A program made the position numbers and the translations under genes. From positions 1 to 37,942 of the forward strand of contig CAMASJ010000006.1 in the NCBI GenBank assembly GCA_945860685.1: a stretch of 37,942 bases of DNA, written 5' to 3'. Below the pieces are notes generated by a model. The model was given only the letters and a program-made list of their open reading frames with translations, did no database searches and was not told the origin of the DNA. Origin of the DNA: Akkermansia muciniphila (GTDB lineage Bacteria; Verrucomicrobiota; Verrucomicrobiia; Limisphaerales; UBA9464). Positions 27,293-37,942 of this stretch are shown piece by piece (positions within the stretch are counted from its first letter, which is position 1; every line of letters starts with the position of its first letter).

Positions 27293-27949
27293 TCAGCCGA
27301 AACGGCACGGGGTCTCCACCGCCACGGCCAGGCGCTTCAGGTATTCCGTCCGTGGGATCTCGTGAGCACCCAACTGACGCGTGGTCGGGGTGAGCATCTG
27401 GGTGTCGAACAACCGATAGCCCCGCTCGGCCAACCGACGCTCCAGATGCACCAATGCCACCTTCGAGGCGTCGTCGGCCCGATGGAACATCGATTCCCCG
27501 GCGAAGAAGGCCCCGATTGATACACCATAGATGCCTCCGACCAGGACGCCGTCCTTCCAGCACTCCACGCTGTGGGCGTGTCCTGCCCGGGCGAGGGCGT
27601 TGTAGGCGTGGATGAAGGCGTCGGAGATCCAGCAGGCCGATTCCCGCCGGGGAACCATGGCGCAGCATCGGATCACCGAGTCGAACGCCTTGTCGTAGGT
27701 GACCTCGTACGGCGCCTTCTTCAGCGTGCGAGCGAGCGAGCGTCCGATGTGGAGGCCTCCGATCTCGAAGACGGCGCGGGGATCGGGACTCCACCAGGTG
27801 ATGGGTTCCGCCGACCACGGGAAGAGCCCGCTCCGGTAGGCGAGCAACATCCGGGTAACCGTAAGGTCTCCGCCCACCGCAACCAGTCCGTCAACCCGGG
27901 ACTTGCGGGGATCCGGAAACCAGAGCCGTTCGTCGAGGAAGGTCACCAT
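27293..27949 (-). CDS. aat: Leucyl/phenylalanyl-tRNA-protein transferase
   Basis: WFPDPRKSRVDGLVAVGGDLTVTRMLLAYRSGLFPWSAEPITWWSPDPRAVF...SVECWKDGVLVGGIYGVSIGAFFAGESMFHRADDASKVALVHL. Confidence 0.96.
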   Translation of the reverse strand: MVTFLDERLWFPDPRKSRVDGLVAVGGDLTVTRMLLAYRSGLFPWSAEPITWWSPDPRAVFEIGGLHIGRSLARTLKKAPYEVTYDKAFDSVIRCCAMVPRRESACWISDAFIHAYNALARAGHAHSVECWKDGVLVGGIYGVSIGAFFAGESMFHRADDASKVALVHLERRLAERGYRLFDTQMLTPTTRQLGAHEIPRTEYLKRLAVAVETPCRFG

Positions 27950-27955
27950 GCGGAT

Positions 27956-28426
27956 TCACTCCGGATCCAATCCCCGCAGGACGACGTTCAGGAAGCGGCT
28001 CGAGAGCTCGAGGATCCAACGGTCGAGGAACTCCACCGTCCCGGGGACCACCTCGACACGGTCCTCCTCGCCGACAGGGCAACCGAGACGTTCCCAGGCA
28101 CCGATCCGGATCTCGTTCAGCGACTGGAGCAGCATCTCGGTCTGGTCGGGATCGAGGGTCCAGCGATGGCCTTCGTCGGCGGCGAGGCATTGGACGGGAT
28201 CCCTCAGCGAGCCGGTGAGCACGCGGTGGTTGCCGGCCCGGCTTTCCTCAAGCCGTTCGGCGAGGTCGGCGCGGTAACGGGCGTCGAGTCCGGGGGATTG
28301 CCGGCTGAGCCCCGGCGTGCGTCCCGGCCGCGTGATCGCCGCCTCGAAGAGCAACAGAAGCAGATCCCTCTGGCCTGAACGCAGGTGCCAGACCGTCATG
28401 CCGTCTTCCTTGGAAAGCAGTCTCAC
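27956..28426 (-). CDS. Uncharacterised protein between clpS and aat (possibly DUF2017-like, not verified)
   Basis: 156-aa ORF whose start overlaps the clpS stop by 4 bp and which ends 6 bp before aat. C-term: QTEMLLQSLNEIRIGAWERLGCPVGEEDRVEVVPGTVEFLDRWILELSSRFLNVVL. Confidence 0.8.
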   Translation of the reverse strand: MRLLSKEDGMTVWHLRSGQRDLLLLLFEAAITRPGRTPGLSRQSPGLDARYRADLAERLEESRAGNHRVLTGSLRDPVQCLAADEGHRWTLDPDQTEMLLQSLNEIRIGAWERLGCPVGEEDRVEVVPGTVEFLDRWILELSSRFLNVVLRGLDPE

Positions 28427-28722
28427 GCGTCCTGTTCCACCGTGGCGTTCAACGAATAGCCCTGCAAGGCGTGGACGTGGAACTCCGCCATCTCGAAGTC
28501 CTCGCGCACCAGCACGCTCTTCCCCTTCTCGTGCACCTCCATCATGTGGCGCTCGGCCTTCGCGCGGTCCCAGCCGAAGACCTTCTGGAAGACATGGGTC
28601 ACGAAGTTCATCAGGTTCACCGGGTCGTCCCAGCAGACGACCAGGTAACCCGGTTCCTTCGCGGTCTTGGCCTCCGGATCGGTGTCGATCGCGGGTGCCG
28701 GATTCTGGGTGGTTCCCGCCAT
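28423..28722 (-). CDS. clpS: ATP-dependent Clp protease adaptor ClpS
   Basis: YLVVCWDDPVNLMNFVTHVFQKVFGWDRAKAERHMMEVHEKGKSVLVREDFEMAEFHVHALQGYSLNATVEQD. Confidence 0.94.
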   Translation of the reverse strand: MAGTTQNPAPAIDTDPEAKTAKEPGYLVVCWDDPVNLMNFVTHVFQKVFGWDRAKAERHMMEVHEKGKSVLVREDFEMAEFHVHALQGYSLNATVEQDA

Positions 28723-28759
28723 GGCGGAGACACTAGTGGGATGACTCCGGCCGACAAGG

Positions 28760-30748
28760 GTGCGGAAACCGAAGCGCGAGGACTCGGTTTCTGCGTGTTC
28801 CGGCCTGCGCCATCCAGCAGGATCCCGGCACGTGATCCGTCACCCCGCATCGACGGCGCCCACCGGCCCGCGATGCCGGTGGGAATGTCCGTTCGGGATC
28901 GGCGTCCTGCGCTGGTGGTGTCTTCTGCTGCTGTTCGCGGGCGCACCGCAGTCGCTTTCGGAATCCAACGAGCCGGAACCTACTCTTCCCTCCCCGCCAC
29001 CCGCACTGCCCGTCCTCCGATCTCTGTTCCGCGCCGGCGACGATCCCGCCTGGGGCCAGCCGACGATCTCCGAGTCTGCCTGGAAAACGGTCCGGCTCGA
29101 CCGTGGATGGCATTCCCAGGAGTTGGGCATGCCTTGGAAGGTCGGTGACCGCGGTTGGTACCGCATCTGGATCGACGCTCCGTCGAATGCGGCCGGGGAA
29201 ACCTGGGCGGTTTCCGCCGGATTCGTCGGCAACATCTCGGAGCTGTGGGTGAATGGCCACGCGGTCGGAACCAACGGTTCCTTCACCGCCCACGAGGTGA
29301 CCGCGCAACGGCTCGTCCATGCGGCCCTCGTTCCACCAGGTCTTATGCAGCCGGGTTCGAACCTGTTCGCGGTCCGGGTGCTGAACATCGGAGGCGAAGG
29401 CGGGATCCTCGGTGGCCCGGTCGGCGTGTTCCCGGCCCGGCGGTTCATCCCCCTCTGGACCCATACAGAACTCCAACGCGAGGTCATCCGCATCGGCCTG
29501 GCGGCGCTCTGCTTCGGCTGGGCCGCCATTCCCCTGCTCTTCCGCCTCGTGGGCGACCGCACACGGATCCTGCGGGGTTCCGCCGTCCCCGCGATGCTGC
29601 TCGGCCTGCTCACGCTCATCCACACCCAGTGGTGGAACTCGATCGACCTCGGGCCCATGCGACCGTTGCTGCCGCTGGTCGGCTGGTTGGCGGCGGGCAT
29701 CAACGCCGCGGCGATCTACGGCTTCGCCCACAACCTCGGGAGCCCGTCGCGTCTGTGGGACACCTGGGCCACGGTGGGGCTCGTCGCGTTCTTCCCGGTT
29801 TCGCTCCAGTACGTCTCCGAAATGGAGGCGTTCATGGAGGTGTACGCCGGCTATTCGGCCTTCATGCAGGTGGCCATCGCCTCCCAATGCCTCCGCGCCC
29901 CGCCCGAACGGCGGGCGACCGCCCGCGCCACCCTCGTCGGCACCCTCGCCCTGACCGCCAGCAGCCTCTCCGTCGCCGCGCTCGGCATCTGGCCGTTCCT
30001 CCCCTTCGCCGCCTTGAGATGGTCGCCCACGGACGTCTCCATCCTTGCATTCCTCGCCCTTCTCGCCGGTTCCCTCCTCCGCGAGCACGTGCGCGCCCGC
30101 AACGCCCAGGTCGAACTCGGAAGACGTCTGGTCGCCGCCCACTCCGAGGAACGGCGCCAGATCGGCCGCCAACTCCACGACGGCGTGCTGCAGGACATCC
30201 AGTATTGGAGGCTCCAGTCCGACCGCTCGATGGAAGACCTCGACAGCGATGCCGCGGCGGAGCGGCTCGACAGGGTCTCCTCCGGCCTGCTCAACACCGC
30301 CCGCGATCTCCGCCGGGTGGCCGAGGATCTCCAGCCCCTGACCACCCGTGAGGTCGGCCTGGGCGAGGCCCTCGCGGCACTTGGCCGACGCCTCTCGGAG
30401 CGCCACGACGTCCAGGTCCGCACCACCACACGACTGCGCGACGACGTTCCGGATTGGGTGCGGGAAACACTCTACCGCATCGCGCAGGAGTCATGCGGCA
30501 ATGCCTGCCGCCATTCCGGCGCCCCCGAGGTCTCCATCGCCGTGACCGACGACGGCCGGTCGGTCCGGCTCGAAGTGGTCGACGCCGGCTGCGGCTTCGA
30601 TCCCGCGAAGGTTCCCGAGGGCCACCTCGGCGTCCGGTTCCTCCGGGACCATGCCGAATGGATCGGCGGACGACTTTCCGTGGATTCTTCGCCAGGAACC
30701 GGCACTCGCGTACGGATGGAGATCGGCCGACCCTTCACCCAGAGATGA
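28760..30748 (+). CDS. Sensor histidine kinase, HisKA_3/NarL-type partner, with extracytoplasmic jelly-roll-like region and multiple TM helices; start uncertain
   Basis: EERRQIGRQLHDGVLQDIQYWRL (HisKA_3), YRIAQESCGNACRHSGAPEVSIAV, DAGCGFDP; extracytoplasmic ...GDRGWYRIWIDAPSNAAGETWAVSAGFVGNISELWVNGHAVGTNGSF... resembles galactose-binding-like folds. Confidence 0.88.
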   Translation: MRKPKREDSVSACSGLRHPAGSRHVIRHPASTAPTGPRCRWECPFGIGVLRWWCLLLLFAGAPQSLSESNEPEPTLPSPPPALPVLRSLFRAGDDPAWGQPTISESAWKTVRLDRGWHSQELGMPWKVGDRGWYRIWIDAPSNAAGETWAVSAGFVGNISELWVNGHAVGTNGSFTAHEVTAQRLVHAALVPPGLMQPGSNLFAVRVLNIGGEGGILGGPVGVFPARRFIPLWTHTELQREVIRIGLAALCFGWAAIPLLFRLVGDRTRILRGSAVPAMLLGLLTLIHTQWWNSIDLGPMRPLLPLVGWLAAGINAAAIYGFAHNLGSPSRLWDTWATVGLVAFFPVSLQYVSEMEAFMEVYAGYSAFMQVAIASQCLRAPPERRATARATLVGTLALTASSLSVAALGIWPFLPFAALRWSPTDVSILAFLALLAGSLLREHVRARNAQVELGRRLVAAHSEERRQIGRQLHDGVLQDIQYWRLQSDRSMEDLDSDAAAERLDRVSSGLLNTARDLRRVAEDLQPLTTREVGLGEALAALGRRLSERHDVQVRTTTRLRDDVPDWVRETLYRIAQESCGNACRHSGAPEVSIAVTDDGRSVRLEVVDAGCGFDPAKVPEGHLGVRFLRDHAEWIGGRLSVDSSPGTGTRVRMEIGRPFTQR

Positions 30749-31377
30749 GCCCCGACGCCATCACCGTCCTGATCGCGGACGACCATCCCCTCTTCCGGGA
30801 GGGAGTCCGTTCGCTGCTGACCCGCGACGGAAGGTTCCTGGTCGTGGCCGAGGCGGCGCGGGGCGACGAGGCGTTGCGGAAGCTGAAGGAATCGCCGCCA
30901 CGCATCGCACTGCTGGACCACCAGATGCCGGGACTCAGCGGGCTCGAGGTGATCCGCGAGGTCCGGAAGCTGGGATCGTCCACGCGATGCGGCCTGTTGA
31001 CCTCCTTCGGCAAGGCCGCGTTGGTGGCCGAGGCGGTTCGAAGCGGTGCGGACGGCTATCTGCTGAAGGAGGACCCGGCGCGGGTGCTCGTGGACACCGC
31101 GGCCCGGATGGCGGCGGGGGAATGCGCGCTGAGCCCGGGTCTGGACGCCGCCGCGGTGAAGGAGGCGATCAACACCTTGGGCATCAGCGGACGCGAGTCG
31201 GATGTGCTGCGGCTCATGGTGACCGGGACCCCGGCGCCGGAGATCGCGGCGAAACTGGGCATCAGTCCCCGCACCGTGGAGACCTACCGGAACCAACTCG
31301 TGGCCAAGTTCGGCGCGCGCAACGCCATGGACCTGATCCGGCGTGCGGTGGAATCCGGATTCGTCATCGGCTCCTGA
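30745..31377 (+). CDS. NarL/FixJ-family response regulator
   Basis: VLIADDHPLFREGVRSLL...RIALLDHQMPGLSGLEVIREV...SGADGYLLKEDPARVL; LuxR HTH GISGRESDVLRLMVTGTPAPEIAAKLGISPRTVETYRNQLVAKFGARN. Starts with ATGA overlap of the kinase stop. Confidence 0.95.
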   Translation: MSPDAITVLIADDHPLFREGVRSLLTRDGRFLVVAEAARGDEALRKLKESPPRIALLDHQMPGLSGLEVIREVRKLGSSTRCGLLTSFGKAALVAEAVRSGADGYLLKEDPARVLVDTAARMAAGECALSPGLDAAAVKEAINTLGISGRESDVLRLMVTGTPAPEIAAKLGISPRTVETYRNQLVAKFGARNAMDLIRRAVESGFVIGS

Positions 31378-31428
31378 GGCCGGCCACGACCCGCTTCGGA
31401 GTCCGGGAATCGGGCGCGTGCGCCGCGA

Positions 31429-31443
31429 AGTGCGCGAGTCCGC
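31429..31443. repeat. Second copy of the 15-bp REP-like core agtgcgcgagtccgc
   Basis: Reverse complement of 12526-12540. Confidence 0.45.
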
Positions 31444-31562
31444 ACGCACTGGAGAGAAAGGGATTCGCTGTGCCTTCCCGCTGGGGGTTGGGTCGCGCCT
31501 CGGCCGCGGGCCTGAAGATGCGTTCACAACCCGGGAGAGCCCAGCATCGGCGGACGGAAATG

Positions 31563-31599
31563 AAAAAGGCCGGACCCATCCTTGTGGAAGGTCCGGCCT
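31563..31599 (-). terminator. Rho-independent terminator of the atp operon
   Basis: Minus strand AGGCCGGACC-(13-nt loop)-GGTCCGGCCT followed by a T-run (plus-strand aaaaa at 31563-31567), immediately after the atpC stop. Confidence 0.9.
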
Positions 31600-31617
31600 G
31601 GAAAAGCGGTCGTGGGC

Positions 31618-32028
31618 TCAGCGGCGCTGGCGGCGCTTCACGTTCAACTGCGTGAGCGAGTGCATGAGGGCGGCCTGGACAGACGCCATCTCCTCTTCGC
31701 CGATCTTCTCGCCCAGGCGGGCTTCGGCGCGCTTGCGGGCCTCCTCGGCCCGGGCTTCGTCGATGTCGTCGGCGCGGATGGCCATGTCCGTGAGGATGGC
31801 CACGCGTTCACCGGTGATCTCCACGAATCCCTCGCCGACGGCCAGGCACTGTTCCTGGCCGCCCTTGCGGGCGATGATCTCGCCGTGGACGACCTGGGTC
31901 ATGAGCGGGATGTGCATCGGGAAGATGCCCATCTCGCCCTCGACGCCGGGCAGCGTGACCATGTCCACGTCCTCGGAATAGATCCGGGCCTCGGGGGTGA
32001 CGATCTCGAGCTTCAGGGTGTTGGCCAT
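31618..32028 (-). CDS. atpC: F1 ATP synthase epsilon subunit
   Basis: MANTLKLEIVTPEARIYSEDVDMVTLPGVEGEMGIFPMHIPLMTQVVHGE; position after atpD. Confidence 0.94.
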   Translation of the reverse strand: MANTLKLEIVTPEARIYSEDVDMVTLPGVEGEMGIFPMHIPLMTQVVHGEIIARKGGQEQCLAVGEGFVEITGERVAILTDMAIRADDIDEARAEEARKRAEARLGEKIGEEEMASVQAALMHSLTQLNVKRRQRR

Positions 32029-32068
32029 GTTGACTTGAGTTGGGAAGTGGTTCCGGAAGGTCCGGCGC

Positions 32069-34418
<2,350 letters not shown>

Positions 34419-34448
34419 GGTCTGTGGGGCTCGGTGAGCAGGCCCGGA

Positions 34449-35975
<1,527 letters not shown>

Positions 35976-36002
35976 GTCGTCAGTGGGAGTTGGAAACGGT
36001 GT

Positions 36003-36395
36003 TCAGAAGCTGTTCTCGAGGGCGGCGAGCCGTGATTTCACGGTGCCGTCGTACACATCGCTGCCGACCTGGATTCGCAGGCCGCCGATGAGCTCGGGTT
36101 TGATGAAGAACTGGAAGTCGAGGCCGGGGCCGTGGAGACGGGTCAGGCTCGACCGGATTTCGGCCATGAGGGCGTCGGAGGTGGGCACGGCGTTCTCCAC
36201 GCGCACGGTGCGACGCTGGATGTCCAGCTGCACAAGGCGTTGGAAGTGGGCCAGCGTGCCCAGGTAGTTGCGGGGCTTGGCCGCGAGGACCTGGCTGACC
36301 GTCTGCCGGACACGTCCCTCGTCGAGGACGCCTTCACGGCGGCAGGCCAGGTAGAGGTCCTTCGCGTCGCGGCGGGCTTGTTTTCCGATCTTCAT
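36003..36395 (-). CDS. atpH: F1 ATP synthase delta subunit (short form)
   Basis: LGTLAHFQRLVQLDIQRRTVRVENAVP...FFIKPELIGGLRIQVGSDVYDGTVKSRLAALENSF (typical delta C-terminus); between atpF and atpA. Confidence 0.87.
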   Translation of the reverse strand: MKIGKQARRDAKDLYLACRREGVLDEGRVRQTVSQVLAAKPRNYLGTLAHFQRLVQLDIQRRTVRVENAVPTSDALMAEIRSSLTRLHGPGLDFQFFIKPELIGGLRIQVGSDVYDGTVKSRLAALENSF

Positions 36396-36417
36396 CCTCG
36401 GGTTCCGGTGGCGACGT

Positions 36418-37002
36418 TCAGGCGGCGAACTGCTGCTGCGTCTCCTGGGCGAGGCGCTGGCGGTCGGCGTCGGTCAGGATCTTGCCGGTGACCTGCACGG
36501 AGGCGGCGACCACGAGGCGGCCGACTTCCTTGCGCAGCTCGAGCCGCATGCGGTTGAACTCGGCCTCGTTGGCCAGCTTGGCCTTGGCGATGATCTCGGC
36601 GGCGGCGGCGATGGCGCGCTGCGTCTCGGCCTCGGCGATCTTCGCGGCGGCGGCGCGGGCCTCCTCGACGATGCGGGTCGCCTGGGCTCCGGCCTCGGCG
36701 AGCACGCGCTTGCGGTCCTCGTCGGCCTTGGCCAGGTCGGCCTTCATCTTCTCCGCGGCGGCGAGGCTGTCGGAGATCTTCTTCTCACGGTCGTCCAGCA
36801 GGGCCAGCAGCGGCTTGTACGCAAACCGGTGCAGCAGGAAGGCGACGATGAAGAAGCCGATGAGCTGGGAGACGAAGAGCTGGGTGTTGAACCCGAACTT
36901 CTCACCCACCTCGGCGGCGGTGTGCTTGAGACCGTCTACGACTCCGCCTTCGGTGGCGGCCAGGAGGAAACCCGATTGCATACTCAGTGGAAAGGGAGAC
37001 AC
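36418..37002 (-). CDS. atpF: F0 ATP synthase b subunit
   Basis: LIGFFIVAFLLHRFAYKPLLALLDDREKKISDSLAAAEKMKADLAKADEDRKRVLAEAGAQATRIVEEARAAA. Confidence 0.93.
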   Translation of the reverse strand: MSPFPLSMQSGFLLAATEGGVVDGLKHTAAEVGEKFGFNTQLFVSQLIGFFIVAFLLHRFAYKPLLALLDDREKKISDSLAAAEKMKADLAKADEDRKRVLAEAGAQATRIVEEARAAAAKIAEAETQRAIAAAAEIIAKAKLANEAEFNRMRLELRKEVGRLVVAASVQVTGKILTDADRQRLAQETQQQFAA

Positions 37003-37029
37003 GGAGCCGTTTTCACGGCCCCGTGAGGG

Positions 37030-37218
37030 TTACTTGCCCATCAGGATGGTGATGATCAGGGCGCCTTCCGCGAGCGCGGCGCTGAGGAGCGCCTGCACGA
37101 GGATCTTGCCCGAAGCACCCGGATTGCGGCCGACGGCTTCAGCGGCCTTGTAGCCGATGAGTCCGAGGGCGATCGTGCCGCCCAGGGCGGCGCCGGCGAT
37201 GGCGATGTTTCCTTGCAT
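37030..37218 (-). CDS. atpE: F0 ATP synthase c subunit
   Basis: MQGNIAIAGAALGGTIALGLIGYKAAEAVGRNPGASGKILVQALLSAALAEGALIITILMGK; start shortened from the ORF track. Confidence 0.9.
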   Translation of the reverse strand: MQGNIAIAGAALGGTIALGLIGYKAAEAVGRNPGASGKILVQALLSAALAEGALIITILMGK

Positions 37219-37290
37219 GTGTTCTTTCTTTGGTGTTTCACGGCCGCCCCCGCAGAACTTGCCACGGTCCGACGGCCGAAATCCTGTCAA

Positions 37291-37942
37291 TCAGTGGTGT
37301 CCGCCCTCCTCCGCGTGCGCGTGCTCCTCGGAGTGCGTGCACATGAGCGAAGTGAAGACCGCGGTGAGAAGCGTGAAGACGAGCGCCTGGATCAGGCCGA
37401 CCATGAGCTCCAGGCCGTAGAAGGGAAGCGCCACGAGCCAACCGAAGATCGGCCCGCCGAGGTTGAGCATGGTCTCCAGCAGGGATTCGCCGGCGTAGAT
37501 GTTGCCGAAGAGACGGAAGGTCAACGAGATGGGACGGATCATGATCGAGATGACCTCCAGGAATCCGACCAGGAAGAACATGACCAGCAACAGCACCTTG
37601 AGAATGCCCTTGTCCTCGCCGTGGTAGACGAAGATGTGGGAGAGGAAGCCTCCGACGCCGTTGGCCTTGATGGACCAGACCAGCCAGCACGCGAAGAAAC
37701 CCACGGCCAAGGCCAAGGTCATGTTCAGGTCGGCGTCGGCGCCCCGGAGGATCGGGCGGGAGATGTGGTGGAGGGCGCCGTTGGCATCGGGATGACCGAA
37801 ACCGATCGAGCCGACACCGGGCAGAAGGCCGAACCAGTTGGCCGAGGCGATGAAGAGGAAGACGGTGGCGAAGAACCAGAAGGTGTCCTTGGCCAGCTTC
37901 GGGCCGAGGATGCCGCCGAGGAAATCGCGGAGGGATTCCACG
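37291..37942 (-). CDS. atpB: F0 ATP synthase a subunit (5' end outside window)
   Basis: FLEVISIMIRPISLTFRLFGNIYAGESLLETML, LPFYGLELMVGLIQALVFTLLTAVFTSLM; the N-terminal portion is not in the window. Confidence 0.94.
   Translation of the reverse strand, partial: VESLRDFLGGILGPKLAKDTFWFFATVFLFIASANWFGLLPGVGSIGFGHPDANGALHHISRPILRGADADLNMTLALAVGFFACWLVWSIKANGVGGFLSHIFVYHGEDKGILKVLLLVMFFLVGFLEVISIMIRPISLTFRLFGNIYAGESLLETMLNLGGPIFGWLVALPFYGLELMVGLIQALVFTLLTAVFTSLMCTHSEEHAHAEEGGHH

Overview
High-GC bacterial chromosome window whose gene content suggests Verrucomicrobiota (inference only, no database search). Most genes are on the minus strand. From left to right: (1) an IS630-family transposase cut by the window edge, split in two frames at an A-tract; (2) a minus-strand envelope/exopolysaccharide cluster: histidine kinase, kdsB, ABC exporter, beta-barrel protein, SLBB export protein, Wzc-like BY-kinase; (3) an accessory patch (about 10.5-12.7 kb): DUF1684-like lipoprotein, dispersed GCGAAG-type repeat, cupin protein, an AT-rich ORFan bracketed by a 10-bp inverted repeat, and a toxin-antitoxin pair whose ParE/RelE-like toxin has an in-frame amber codon; (4) a VOC-family protein; (5) a 13-gene respiratory complex I cluster nuoB-N with no nuoA at its head, with a tRNA-Gln(CUG) gene in antisense orientation between nuoE and nuoF, and a consensus CRP-like palindrome upstream of nuoB; (6) a coupled clpS - unknown protein - aat cluster (N-degron pathway); (7) a NarL-type two-component system on the plus strand; (8) the F-type ATP synthase operon atpB(partial)-E-F-H-A-G-D-C ending at a strong intrinsic terminator. 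I did not find a clearly new multi-gene system. The best candidates for follow-up are the AT-rich bracketed ORFan, the clpS/unknown/aat operon, the amber-interrupted toxin, and the nuo regulatory layout.
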